DNA of 64,000 nt from Carya illinoinensis (Eukaryota > Streptophyta > Magnoliopsida > Fagales > Juglandaceae). Positions 11,023-22,537 of this stretch are shown here, one piece after another (the stretch's first letter is position 1; the number at the start of each line of letters is the position of its first letter). Made by a program: the position numbers and the translations under genes. The stretch covers positions 2,604,001-2,668,000 of the forward strand of contig NC_056767.1 in NCBI RefSeq assembly GCF_018687715.1, given 5' to 3'. A model generated the notes under the pieces. The model did not search any database. It saw only the letters and a list, made by a program, of their open reading frames with translations, and was not told the origin of the DNA.

Positions 11023-11655
11023 CTACACATATTTGAACATCCAGTTCCACTAATTAAAATATTTCTATTACTTTTAGTTTTTTCAAATATATGACCTTTT
11101 AAAAGTTAAAGATCCAAATATTTCACATATGTATAATATTGGTTTCCAGATTAAATCATTGGACACATCTTATATATTATGCAAATATATATGAAGACAA
11201 GATCAATTGACGTGAATATATAAATGAATATATGTCAACCGTTCACATTTTAAGAAGATGCATCCAGCCATATTTTGTGATCTTTTATTTTTTGATAAGT
11301 AATAAGAAGATTTTATTCATAGAAATGAAATAGATCTTCCACTGGCAGTTTCTAAATGATCATGTTGTTTATCTTAAAACTGAAAATAGAAATGAATTAT
11401 GAGTAATGAAAAAAGAACTATGAGTAATGATAGAGAAAACTATTTTCACAATTTTTTTTGTCTCTGTTCCAAATGGATGGAATTTTCTAAAATTATATAC
11501 TCTTACATTAACCATTTTCCAACAATGCATTAGGAGCAACGTCTTGAGAGTACTGCAACTTAGCATTTTCCAAAATTATAAAAAGATTATATATATATAT
11601 ATATATATTTATACATAAACATATATTCATAAATACATATAGTAAATATACTTAC

Positions 11656-11826
11656 CAACAACGATCCTAATCAGCAGTGGGAGATTAACAACACAACCGG
11701 TTCCATCCTTTCTTATGTCCCCTAGGTACCATTTGGTGCAAGAACATGTATAGATCCCCATTGTGTTTATACAGCGTTCTGGCTGTGTGCAATTATTATC
11801 TCTTGGATCATGGCACTCGTTAATGT
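11656..11826 (-). pseudogene. WAKL-A exon 2: EGF-like module
   Basis: The exon is bounded by an acceptor (..TTGTTTCACAG at 11827-11828) and a donor (GTAAGT at 11655). It encodes DINECHDPRDNNC, PERCINTMGIYTC and GTGCV, a calcium-binding EGF-like module typical of WAK ectodomains. Its frame is open, but it belongs to a gene whose other exons are broken. The matching exon of copy C is at 61852-62019. Confidence 0.85.
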
Positions 11827-11946
11827 CTGTGAAACAATTTAACATCGTATCAACCATATATATATATATATCAAGCACGAGTACTTTAAGGAACTTAAAG
11901 TAAGCAGTTCAGTTAATAAAAATAAATGTGATCGCTATGTATGCAA

Positions 11947-12279
11947 TGTTGAAGAATGACATAGTGCTATAGAGACAAGCCATTTGAAGAAATGCCTCTA
12001 TGGGCGTATGTCATTTCTAAGTCTGAAATACAGAGTATATTTTCTACAATGACTAGCACATAGTGTTGTACACTATTTATAGAGCAGAGAATAATCCAAT
12101 GGATTTTTACAGAGAATTCTAGATGTTTCTACAATTATTTTCTTCCATTTCCAGAGATAGTCTCACACGGTTTTGGCCTTGCATTCTGTTGAGAATTCTG
12201 TTGAGATTTAGGTGAGCTGGCAAAGCATGAGTGTAGCGGACTGGTATGCAAGAGTGCAGGAGGTTCTGGTGCGCTATCA
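11947..12279 (-). repeat. 3' LTR of the copia element at 11.9-17.0 kb
   Basis: 333 bp, starts TGTTGAAGAATG and ends GCGCTATCA on the plus strand. It matches the right LTR except for about nine substitutions, mostly in the last 80 bp. Confidence 0.95.
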
Positions 12280-13118
12280 TCCCCCTGCGATTCAAGCAGG
12301 ACCATCTTGATGGTGAGGCTTGATCGTAGAAGAGAAAATCGAGCGGATGAGAGTGGCTTAGTGAGGATATCATCAATTTGATCTTTACTGTGAAGGAACT
12401 TGACAGCAAGTGATTTGGCAACAACACGATCACGAATAAAATGATAGTCCAAGTCAACATGTTTAATGCGTGAGTGCATAACTGGATTAACAGATAAGTA
12501 AGTAGCACCAAGATTATTACAAAATAGAGTAGGAATATCATAAATAACAATTCCTAATTCTGTTAACAGAGATTGTAACCAAAGAATTTCACACGTGGTA
12601 TTTGCCACAGACTTATATTCTACCTCAGTTGAGGATCTTGCAACTATGGGTTGTTTCTTTGAACCCCAGGAAATTAAGTGAGAACCAAGATAAATGCAAA
12701 AACCCCTAGTAGATTTTCTATCATCCGGGCAACCAGCCCAATCCGCATCTGAGAAGGCAGTAATTTGAAAGGAAGAGGTAGGAGAGAAGTATAAACCAAA
12801 GGAACAGGTGAGACGAAGGTAGCGAAGAATGCGTTTCACAGCTTGCCAGTGAGGAAGACGAGGACAGTACATATATTGATAGACTTTATTAACAACAAAC
12901 GAAATGTCTAGTCGTGCAAAAGAAAGATATTGGAGACTTTCAACTACACTACAATATAGTTGTGGATCCTCAAAGGAGGGGCCATCAACTGCAGTAAGTT
13001 TGGTGGAGGAGGCCATAGGGGTTGACACAGGTTTGAAGTGATGCATATTAGTGCGATGTAAAAGGTCAGATATATATCGTTGCTGAGAAAGAAATAGACT
13101 AGAATTATTTCTACACAC
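12280..13118 (-). pseudogene. Copia RNase H domain and 3' end of pol
   Basis: The frame contains the copia RNase H signature: DADWAGCPDDRKSTRG, GSHLISWGSKKQ, VARSSTEVEYKS and a KHVDLDYHFIRD C-terminal part, followed by DDILTKPL. It is shifted relative to the RT frame upstream (overlap near 12944-13118), so the two domains can no longer be made as one protein. The last codons run into the 3' LTR. Confidence 0.9.
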
Positions 13119-14176
13119 CTCAATACCAAGAAATAATGTAACATGCCTAGATCTTTAATAGGAAATGAGTGGAGCAAGGCAAGAATGAATTCATTTATCA
13201 GAGATTTATGAGAGGCTATAACAATAATATCATCAACGTAAACTAGGACAAAAACAGATGCAGAGACAGTAGAAAGGATAAAAAGGGAGGAATCTGAAAT
13301 AGAAGCATGAAATCCTAAATCTAGTAACCGAGAACTCAACTTAGCAAACCATGCCCTAGGGGCTTGTTTCAAACCATATATAGATTTTTTGAGTTTACAG
13401 ACAAAATGAGGATAGTCAGGATTCACAAACCTAGTCGGTTGATGCATGTAGACATCCTCTTCAAGATCCCCATGCAAGAAAGCATTATGTACGTCCAATA
13501 GATGAAGAGGCCATTTCCGTGTTACTGCAAGAGAGAGAATTAAACGAATTGTAACTGGTTTAACTACTGGACTAAAAGTCTCAGAATAATCAAACCCGAC
13601 TTGCTGATGGAATCCCTTAGCAACCAATCGAGCTTTTTGACATTCTAAGGTGCCATCCGCGTGACGTTTTGTTTTGAGAATCCACTTTGAACCGAGTATG
13701 TTGAGATGAGGAGAGGGAGGGACTAAATCCCAGGTGTGATTCCGCAGAAGAGCTTTGAACTCAATGGCCATGGCTTCACGCCAGGCCGGATATTGAGACG
13801 CTACAGTATAGGAAGGTGGTTCTTCCGGAATCAGAGTGGATTCTGAGAGAGAGGCAGAGTGTTTTGGAGGAGGCCAAAGGATAGTGCCATTCGTGCGATT
13901 TAGAGGCTGAAAAGTTTGGGTTTTGGATCTAGTGAGCATCGGATGTGCAGGAAGAGAATTGTGCATGCTGGGTTGTGTGGGTTTCGGCGTAGGAAAGGTT
14001 GATGGAGAGGAGGGATTAGTTGAGTTGATTTCAGGTAGAGTATTGGAGGGCTGGACGGAAGAGGGATTATGATGAGTTTTGGGTCTAGTGAGTATCGGGT
14101 GTTGAGGACAGAAAGGTGGTATAGTGGGATTTGAGGTAGTCAGCGCATGTGAGGTTGATGAAGAAGAAGGATCCAA
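12944..14176 (-). pseudogene. Copia reverse transcriptase
   Basis: This long open stretch opens with a Ser/Pro-rich linker and then gives the RT core: AMAIEFKALLRNHTWDLVPP, LDVHNAFLHGDLEEDVYM, KSIYGLKQAPRAWF and the catalytic YVDDIIV. It stops early by frameshift where it should run into RNase H. The catalytic aspartates are intact, so this block decayed late. Confidence 0.9.
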
Positions 14177-14423
14177 TGGGTTGGTTTTGGGTAGGTTAGT
14201 GATGAGCTGATTGTCTTAGGCTGAAGAGAGAGTATGGCTTAGCTCATGAGAGATTTGGGCCGAAGATGAAGGGGAATGTTGGGCCGAAGATGAAGTGGAG
14301 TTTGGAGGATTAAGAGAAGGAGTGTTATTTAGTTCAGGAGAAGTGATCCGAAGGTCTGGGCGTGGTGATGAAAATTGTGGAATATTTTGAGAAGATTTTG
14401 GAGCGGATGCGTGTAAGGAAGAA

Positions 14424-15671
14424 TTAGAAAAAAGGAAAATATGTTTCATCAAATCTTACATCACGTGAAACATAGATGCGACCAGTAGGAATGTGTAGAC
14501 AATTATAACCTTTGTGATTCAAGCTATATCCAATAAAAACACAAAGTTGAGAACGCATGTCCATTTTATACCAGTTAAACGGTCGAAGATTAGGCCAACA
14601 TGCGCAACCAAAAACTCTCAAAAACTTATAATCAGGCTGTTGATTGAAAAAATCTTGAAAGGGAGATATATTTTTTAAAATTGGAGTAGGCATTCTATTT
14701 ATTAAAAAGGTGGCAGTTTGAAAGGCCTCAGCCCAAAATTTGGATGGGGCTAAGGATTGGGCTAAGCGAGAGAGCCCGGTTTCCATTATATGACGATGAC
14801 GTCTTTCTACGCTACCATTTTGAGCGTGAGAATAGGGACAGGTAATATGATGTGAAATGCCTAAGTTGAGAAGAAGAGAAGGGACGAAATTCTCCACCTC
14901 AGTCAGTTTGAACGACAATGACATTTTTGGAAAAGGTATTTTGTACAAATTTAATAAATGCTAAAAAAATAGTAGAAACTTCAGATTTAGCACGTAAAGG
15001 AAAACACCAAATGTATTTAGTAAAGTCATCAACAATGGAAAAATAAAATCTAAAACCACTAGAGGATAGCACAGGCGCAGGTCCCCAAACATCTAAAAAT
15101 AACAGTTGAAAAGCCAACTGTGATCTAGAAGGTGAGGAAGGATGAGGAAGAGTGTGAGATTTCACTTGAAAACAAGCATTACAAGAAGTAAAATGAGATA
15201 GAGAAGTAGTAGGTAAATTATGTTGACGGATAGTGAGCGAGGTGATATGCGAAGACGGATGTCCTAAACGGGAATGCCAAATTTGAGGAGTTGTCCTTTC
15301 GCCAATGAAAGCTTGAGGTGGACTAGAATCAGTAGATCCGGAAATGAGCTCTTCATTTGTTGAAAGCACATACAAGCCATTCTTAATAGGTCCCCAAAGA
15401 CGTACTTCCTAGGTATGAACATCATTCACAAGAAAACCAGATGAATTAAATTCAAGAAAACAGAATTATCAATACAGAACTGACGAACTAATAATAAATT
15501 CTTAGAAATAGAAGGAACATGGAGTAAATGTCGGAGAAGAAATTTGCCAGTAGGTGTTGGAAGAATGCCAATGCCGGTGTTCTGTACGGGAAGAGCCGAC
15601 CCATCGCCAATATGAACTTGATCAGGTCCAGTATTCAGTGTGGAGGTCAGATTTAAGTTGGAAAAATCCAC
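14424..15671 (-). pseudogene. Copia protease end, GAG-pre-integrase and integrase, in pieces
   Basis: Frames at 15426-15671 (around the protease), 14899-15375 and 14424-14948 together give the zinc-binding pre-integrase HSRLGHP..CNACFQ, the core DVWGPAPVLSSSGFRF..VDDFTKYIW and the later SPYSHAQNG-like part, read here as CPYSHAQNGSVERRHRHI. At least two shifts separate the pieces, and an Asp-rich part of the core is lost at the 14.9-kb junction. Confidence 0.85.
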
Positions 15672-15821
15672 CGTGAAATGATTTGTAGCAGCTAAGTCAG
15701 GAAACCATGAATTAGACGAAGAATTTGGAACAGAGGTGAAATTAGCGGAGAGTGATGTAGGTGGTGGAGGTTGATAATTATGAGTGAAGCGATGATAACA
15801 CTGGAAAGCAGAGTGACCGAC

Positions 15822-16640
15822 TCATGTACATATTTGGCAGGTGGGTTTATTCTGAGTTTGAGAGGAAAAGAAATTTGAAGGTCCAGAAGTGGAGGTGCGA
15901 ACACCACCACGACCCCGACGGTAACTGCGACCATGACCACGGTTTAAGGGAGTTGATGATGGATGAAACTGAGTGGAGTTGATAGAGAAGGACGTAGCTG
16001 AGAGTGTGGTTTGAGTTTGATGAGCAAGCCATGATTCATGATTTAATAGGTAACTATAAACCTGAGATGCATAAAGGGGTTCGGGTCTGGTGGTGATAGA
16101 GGAGACCACTGATTCATAATCTGACCCCCAATCCAGCCAAAAGATAGACTATAAATTCATGAGAAGAGAGGGGATGACCAGCAGATGCAAGAGAAGAGGC
16201 TAGTGTTCTAGCTTTGTGGAAATAGACAGAAACAGAGTCAGAACCTTTCTTGAGAGTAGCTAATTGGTATTGAGTTTGCATGAGATGGGCGGTAGACTGA
16301 GCTGAATATAAATTGGTAAGTGTGGACCAGATTTCTTGAGAGGTGGAACAATCAACTACTTGAGAGAGGATAGTATCGGTGAGAGAAGAATAGAGAGCAG
16401 AAATTATCATTTGATCTTGTAGAAGCCATGAGCTATGAGCAGGGTTCGGTTTGTCATCAATGGTGGAAGGGGGAAGAGGAATGGATCCATCGACATAGCC
16501 ATAGAGCTGATGGCTTTTGAGAAAGGCGAGAAGTTGGGCTCTCCAAAGAGGAAAATTATCATGAGCAAGTTTCACTGTGATAAGATGAGCAGCGGCATTG
16601 GTGAGGGAGGGATTCGAATTCGGAGGTGGGGGGGAGCCAT
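15822..16640 (-). pseudogene. Copia gag, frameshifted
   Basis: The likely start is ATG at 16640, followed by a run of seven C. The gag frame found downstream (LAHDNFPLWRAQL, YSAQSTAHLMQTQYQLATLKKG) needs a shift in that run, so the start is disconnected. A second break near 16114 precedes a Gly/Arg/Ser-rich tail and the beginning of a zinc knuckle (CQICT at about 15825). Confidence 0.8.
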
Positions 16641-16704
16641 GGATGACCAGAAAAAGAAAAAAAGAAAGAATTTGGACAGGGGTCCTATGTAGCTCTGGAT
16701 ACCA

Positions 16705-17037
16705 TGTTGAAGAATGACATAGTGCTATAGAGACAAGCCATTTGAAGAAATGCCTCTATGGGCGTATGTCATTTCTAAGTCTGAAATACAGAGTATATTT
16801 TCTACAATGACTAGCACATAGTGTTGTACACTATTTATAGAGCAGAGAATAATCCAATGGATTTTTATAGAGAATTCTAGATGTTTCTACAATTATTTTC
16901 TTCCATTTCCAGAGATAGTCTCACACGGTTTTGGCCTTGCATTCTGTTGAGAATTCTGTTGAGATTTAGGTGAGCTGGCAGAGCATGAGTGCAGCAGACT
17001 GGTATGCAAGAGCGCAACACGTTCTGGTGTGCTATCA
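16705..17037 (-). repeat. 5' LTR of the copia element at 11.9-17.0 kb
   Basis: 333 bp with TG..CA ends. The adjacent TGGTATCCAGAGC (minus strand, left of 16705) marks it as the 5' LTR. Confidence 0.95.
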
Positions 17038-17042
17038 TGCAA

Positions 17043-17648
17043 GGAGAATTGCATTAATTAATATTTGAAACTCACAAAGAATAGCTTTTGCCACCTTGAT
17101 CTATATTCTATATTTTGTTGGAGGATAGAGAAGATTTCTAGAGTTTTTATTATTATTATTTATTTAATTCTAAGATTTAAAGTTGAGAAATAAATGTTGT
17201 ACGTGTGGAATACACTTCGATCATGCGTCTATATATCTATCTCAAACTTTAAACCTTAGAGTTCAATAAAATCTCTAGACAAGTCCAAAACTCCCTCTCT
17301 GGGATTAAGGTCTCCTCAAGACAAGAACTTGAGGGCCTTAAGTATGAGAGAGCGGCATATGAAGTAAGCCATATAAATTTATTGATGCTCATATAAATAT
17401 TTCAGACAATATTAAATGGGTGATAAATGTTGTAGTGTTCAATTCATATTTCACACTTTTCAATCTCACCTAAGGATGTCAAATTCAGACAAGAACTTGA
17501 AGAGATATTTCTTCCATCTTCAACAATCTAATGTTTAGATATTATTCTAATTATATAATTGAAAAATATATTATCAAGTTATTTGTCGAACTTGACGACT
17601 TTAAATCGGAGAAAAATAGACATATAGAGTGAACCCTACTAGAATGAG
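17043..17648 (-). other. WAKL-A intron 1 sequence between two insertions
   Basis: Host intron DNA. The words around the copia insertion site (GAATTGCATTAATTAATATTTGAAA, ATTCTAAGATTTAAAGT) match the intron of copy C near 62130-62200, which shows that the element at 11947-17037 landed inside intron 1. No gene. Confidence 0.75.
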
Positions 17649-17653
17649 CAATA

Positions 17654-18096
17654 TGTTGCGCCTCTGACCTGCCCAAAAATCACACAAGAAGATAGAGAGA
17701 CAATATTTAAGTGGTTCGACAACTTGCCTACGTCCACTGAAGCGGAAACTCAGTATTTTAAATATGTTTGTACAAAATTACAAATACTCATAAACAAGCT
17801 CTCTATCTCTCAAATGGCCTCTGTTCTGGGTTTCCCCAGAACCTAAATTTCGCACAGCCCTCTGCCTTGATCTCTCACCGCAGTGAGGATGATTTTAATT
17901 TTCAACAAATGACCTCCTTTTATAGGAGAAGCCGTGGGGGAAGTCATGGGGGACAAAACTCTCACACTTCTTGACCAAGAGGAAAGCTTCTTTTGGTGCA
18001 ACAGTTTTGGTCTATATTTGCTGCCAGAGACTTTCGGTGGATGGGTGGGTGGCTGCAAGTTCAAATGAAATTTCACACTTGGGGGGTTTCCAATGA
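17654..18096 (-). repeat. 3' LTR of the LARD-like element
   Basis: About 443 bp. It shares with the right copy GCCTCTG(A/G)CCTG, AAATCACACAAGA, GTGGTTCG(A/G)CAACTTGCC and ends TTGGGGGGTTTCCAA. The terminal bases next to the purine tract differ from the other LTR. Confidence 0.85.
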
Positions 18097-19149
18097 TCAC
18101 CCCCTCCACCCAAGTGTGCCATACTAGAATGCTACAAACGGTTGCATCATTCAAATAATTGCACTCCTTCATTGGAATGCTTGTTAGCCATGAGAGATTT
18201 CTGCTATCAAATGCATCTACAAGTATGACTTTAAATGGATGTCCAGATGCCTCTCCAAATGCATTTTCAGATGCATCAGCATCGTCCACATCCACGGAGC
18301 TTGTAAGAGATTTTCTTCAAAGGAGATTTACAAGTGCTCAACTGCACAATCTCAACTATCTAGGATTCTTCTTTCGCTTGAGTCCATGAGTCCACACTCA
18401 TGTACACCTTGAGCAAACTGAGCTTCGCTCGAGCCACAACCGAACGAACAATCTGCCTGGTGCCTTTACAGCTTTCAAAACTAGGCTCTATAATCCTACA
18501 ATCACACCAATCTCCAACTTGGAGGCTGGTTCTCAACATGCTAGCCTCTATCTCCAGCATGATCCCTTATCATCTCTATGATTTTACAGCTCATGTTTTC
18601 AAGTTAGAAGACTAACTAAAGTGATGCATAACTTTAGTTCATCACGAACAGTGCCTTTAATCAACACATCTATATAAGGCAACACATCTCCCACTGCACT
18701 GGGGATCAATGGTCTCGCACAGACCTTGACACATATTAGAGAACCTGTTGCTGAGGTCTCCATCTCTGACCTAGGCGACTGACTCCTCATCCTGCTGCTA
18801 ACATATCATGTCTTCAATCGATGTGCCCATCTTGTGTGCAGTCTCTATTAACTTTGACTTGCATAATCTCCATTGTTGTAACATTTTTCTTCATACCGTA
18901 GTTCACTACCTTCATTCAGCAGGATATAATTTAAGGTAGTAACCACCATGGAGGTCTGATCGTCTTGGCAGTTATGTGATCATCAACTTTAGGTGTAGAT
19001 ATCCCTGGAACATTTGACGTTCTATTCTCATCTCTCACACATTTACTTCATGTCGTGGTCTAGGGAGATTTTTTCAGGTTTAGATGAGGAAAAATAAAAC
19101 TGAGTTCCTTTAACTTTCTCATCTAATTCACACGACCATTACCACGAGC

Positions 19150-19770
19150 CAAGACCAATGAATCATTCGTGACCTTCCATGCATTTTTGAGAAAACACTA
19201 CTGAATGACTGTTGTCTTCAAGCTGTCTTTAACAGCATTGTGCACTGCAAGAAATGCAACACCATGTATTTCTTCAGTCACCATATTCACAACATCATTC
19301 TCAGTTTTTTTCCTGATTTTAGCAGTCTCTTGTGGCCTGTCTTGCCACAATTTCTAGCGAGTCATCTGTTGTCTAGATCTTGACTTGCCTCTGCCCTTAC
19401 TATCAACATTCAGGACCAACAAACTCGAGATCTTGCCAGAATCTCTTATGCGCACCTCTTCATCTAGGATAAGATCTCTTACATTAAGAAACTTCAACTT
19501 CCTCTTCTTTGCAGAATTACTCATAGCCATTCTCATGACCTCCCAAATTTTTTATCATAACTCCGAATACTATTGGGCAACAATAGTACCTTCTGCATTT
19601 TTTGAAGTTGAACTGTTTCTTCATTTGCACTTTGTTATATGAAACTGGTTTTTCAAAGAAAGCCACAATGAGATCCGTTGCGGTTCTCCTCTTAATAACA
19701 TTATGCTCCATGAGTTGTATGACTGCCAAAACCTGCTGATATAACAAGTTAATCACATCGTCCAATGATT
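19150..19770 (-). pseudogene. Decayed copia-type gag remnant
   Basis: Two adjoining minus-strand frames (19517-19765 and 19354-19536, the latter continuing past a TAG to about 19200) give TATDLIVAFFEKPVSYNKV, VQMKKQF, VRDLILDEEVRIRDSG and SKGRGKSRSRQ. The order matches the Tnt1-type gag pattern: 'xxLWxxLExxYxxKxxxNKxxLKKQL', then an 'LxxEExR' helix, then a basic Arg/Ser/Gly tail. No zinc knuckle is left. The similarity is judged by eye from family knowledge. Confidence 0.5.
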
Positions 19771-19796
19771 TGAAGTTTGCTCCTCAAACTTCACGA

Positions 19797-20190
19797 TCCC
19801 AACTGGCTTAAATCAAGCCCAAACGAACTGAGTCCAGCAACATTGGACTCCAACTGGCTGACATCAAGCCCAAAACCAATGAGTCTGGCACGACTCCAAC
19901 TGGCTAAGATCAAGCCCAAAACAAATGAGTCTGTCACGACTCCAACTGGCTGCAATCAAACCCAAAACAAATAAGTCTATCATGACTCTAACTGGCAGCG
20001 ATCAAGCCCAAAACAAATGAGTCTATCACGACTCTAACTAGCTATGATCAAGCCAAAAACAAATGAGTCTGTCACAACTCCAACTGGCTGCGATCAAGCC
20101 CAAAACAAATGAGTCCATTACGACTCCAACTGGCTGTGATCAAGCCAAAAACAAATGAGTCCGTCATGACTCCAACTAGCTGCGATCACA
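19797..20190. repeat. Tandem array, about 46-bp unit, about 8 copies
   Basis: Units of the type ACTCCAACTGGCTGCGATCA-AGCCCAAAACAAATGAGTCTGTCACG repeat head to tail with point changes. The same core (ACTCCAACTGGC..GATC.AGCCCAAAA) opens each unit of the longer array that follows, so the two arrays share an origin. Confidence 0.9.
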
Positions 20191-21290
20191 ACTGATCTGA
20201 AGTATGAACGGTCCAGATCATTAGTACCGATGATGAATCTCAACATTTTCACCGTACAGATGAGTCCAGAATGATCCAAATAATTTGTCAGCACTATTTG
20301 ATCATCGCAATTGAACTCCAACTGGCGTAGATCTAGCCCAAAATGATCTGCAACTATGGATGGTTCAAATCCAATGTACCGATGGTGAATCTCAACATTC
20401 CTACCATACAGATGAGTCCAGAATGATCCAAATAATTTCTCAACACTATTTGATCATCGTAATTGAACTCCAACTAGCGTAGATCTAGCCCAAAATGATC
20501 TGCAACAAGTGGACGGTTCAGATTGAATGTACTGATGGTGAATCTCAACATTCCCACCGTACAGATGAGTCCGTAATGATCCAAATAATTTGTCAACACT
20601 ATTTGATCATCGCAATTGAACTCCAACTGGCATAGATCTAGCGCAAAATGATATGTAACTCGTGGACGGTTCAAATCGAATGTACCGATGGTGAATCTCA
20701 ACATTTCCACTTTATGGATGAGCCCAGAATGATCCAAATAGTTTGTCATCACTATTTGATCATCGCAATTGAACTCCAATTGGCGTAGATCTAGCCCAAA
20801 ATGATCTACAACTCTGAACAGCTCAAATCGAAGGTACCGATGGCGAATCTCAACATTCTCATCGTACCAATGAGTCTGGAATGATCCAAATAGTTTGTCA
20901 TCACTATTTGATCATCGCAATTGAACTCCAACTGGCGTAGATTTAGCCCAAAATGATCTGCAACTTTGAACAGTTTAGATCGAAGGTACCGATGGTGAAT
21001 CTCAACATTCCCACCGTACCGATGAGTCCGAAATGATCCAAATAGTTTGCCATCACTATCTGATCATCACAATTGGACTCCAAATGGCATAGATCAAGCC
21101 CAAAATGATCTACAACTCATGGACAGTTCAGATCGAAAGTACTGATGGCGAATCCCAATATTTCCACCTTACGGATGAGTCTGGAATAATCCAAATAGTT
21201 AGAAAACACTATTTGATCGTTGAAATCGAACTCAGAATGGCTTAGATCTGGCCCAAAATCGATCTGCGACTTTTGGACGGTTCAGATCAG
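20190..21290. repeat. Tandem array, 152-153-bp unit, about 7 copies
   Basis: The word ATTTGATCATCG or a close variant recurs at 20296, 20448, 20601, 20754, 20906, 21058 and 21211, a period of 152 or 153 bp. Each unit includes GAACTCCAACTGGCGTAG, AAAATGATCTGCAAC, GGTGAATCTCAACATT and GATGAGTC. Because 153 is a multiple of three, short frames appear on the minus strand; these are not genes. Confidence 0.95.
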
Positions 21291-21616
21291 TCTTCTGCTA
21301 CAGTGGCGCGTGGAAGAGCGTGCCGAAGCGTGGGGGCACGTGGGAGATTGTCTCCCACGCGTCTTCATCCACCAGTTGCGAGTGGGGGCGTGTGGGCGCG
21401 TGTTTCCCACTCGTCTTATTCCTCTGATGCGATTTAGGCGCGTCTGTGCACTCTCCAACTTCTAGGGGCGCGTACAGGCTCCTTCGACATCCGTTTTTGA
21501 TGTTGTTTGCAGCAATGAATTCGTCTTGACGCAAGGAACATCATTGTGTGATCAAAAATTGCTTTTGACCAACTTGATTTTTCTAAACAGCACGAAACCA
21601 AAGCTCTGATACCAAT

Positions 21617-22046
21617 TGTTATGCCTCTGGCCTGTCCAAAAATCACACAAGACGATAGAGAGACAATATTTAAGTGGTTCGGCAACTTGCCTACGTCCAC
21701 TAAAGCGGAAACTCAGTATTTTAAATATGTTTGTACAAAATTACAAACACTCATAAACAAGCTCTATATCTCTCAAATGGCCTCTGTTCTGAGTTTTCCC
21801 ATAACCTAAATTTCGCCCAGCCCTCTGCCTTGATCTCTCACCGCAGTGAGGATGATTTTAATTTTTAGCAAATGACCTCTTTTTATAGGAGAAGTCATGG
21901 GGGACAAAACTCTCACACTTCTTGACCAAGAGGAAGGCTTATTTCGGTGCAACAGCTTTGGTCAATATTTGCTGCCAGAGACTTTCGGTGGACGAGTGGG
22001 TGGCTGCAAGTTCAAATGACATTTCACACTTGGGGGGTTTCCAACA
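21617..22046 (-). repeat. 5' LTR of the LARD-like element
   Basis: About 430 bp. In element orientation it runs TGTTGGAAACCCCCC to GAGGCATAACA. The perfect tRNA-iMet primer site sits directly beside 21617. Confidence 0.9.
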
Positions 22047-22051
22047 CAATA

Positions 22052-22537
22052 CATATTATCGAATCTACTCTATGTGTTCATCTTTCTTTACTTCCATTTT
22101 AGACACTCCAATTCGGACAGCGATAGCATAGAATCTTAATCTGAATTATACATATAGAGTAGTGTGGGTGTAGCCCGAATGGGACGTCCCGAGAAAGCTA
22201 AATCCTCTTTTTTTATTAAAGATTTTTTTATATCCTTAAATAATTATTTTTAAAAACAATCACAACCTCATTTAAAAAATACGTCCTTAATTACTAAATA
22301 CAAAAAATATAAAGAAATTCTATTTACAGTCCTCAAGTGGGGATTGTATATACAGACCCTTTATTAAAGAAGAAAAAACGTCATTTTATGGAAGATATTT
22401 TAATAATTTTAAAATATTTTAAAAATAAAATTACTTATGACTGCATTGCAGTCTCCAAATAAGAATTGAATGAAGTATTACTTATGACCGTTTCGGACCC
22501 AACTCTTGGTAACCCTATCATTTCCGTACATATATAC
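22052..22537 (-). other. Distal part of WAKL-A intron 1, with a possible small MITE
   Basis: No gene. AAATTCTATTTACAGTCC near 22316 and the inverse-like TTGCAGTCTCCAAATAAGAATT near 22445 could be ends of a short AT-rich MITE, with several mismatches. Confidence 0.35.

Larger units (their letters stand above)
11947..17037 (-). mobile_element. Ty1/copia LTR retrotransposon, complete but disabled, in WAKL-A intron 1
   Basis: Two 333-bp LTRs (11947-12279 and 16705-17037) with TG..CA ends flank gag, protease, integrase, reverse transcriptase and RNase H on the minus strand. The target duplication TGCAA is at 11942-11946 and 17038-17042. Next to the 5' LTR (right side) is TGGTATCCAGAGC, a one-base variant of the initiator-Met tRNA binding site. 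Next to the 3' LTR is a polypurine tract (GCAGGGGGA). By eye the LTRs differ at about 9 of 333 positions. The domain order GAG-PR-INT-RT-RH is copia. Conserved HPMLTRSK near the IN/RT linker suggests an RE1/Ale-like lineage, as inference. Stops and frameshifts interrupt the polyprotein. Confidence 0.95.
17654..22046 (-). mobile_element. Non-autonomous LTR retrotransposon (LARD-like) with internal tandem arrays, in WAKL-A intron 1
   Basis: LTRs lie at 17654-18096 and 21617-22046, flanked by the target duplication CAATA (17649-17653 and 22047-22051). The minus-strand sequence beside the right LTR is TTGGTATCAGAGCTTTGG, holding a perfect initiator-Met tRNA primer site, so the element reads right to left. 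A purine tract (GGAGGGGGTGA, minus strand) adjoins the left LTR. The 3.5-kb interior lacks integrase and RT. It holds a decayed gag-like stretch (19.1-19.8 kb) and two related tandem arrays (19.8-21.3 kb). It must have moved using enzymes from another element. Confidence 0.85.

Noticed and set aside
20118..20779. Minus-strand frames of 67 and 101 codons
   Set aside because: Products of the 152-153-bp tandem array; periodic peptide with no start context.
19797..21290. Regular repeats considered as a CRISPR array
   Set aside because: Units are contiguous with no unique spacers, in a plant retroelement.
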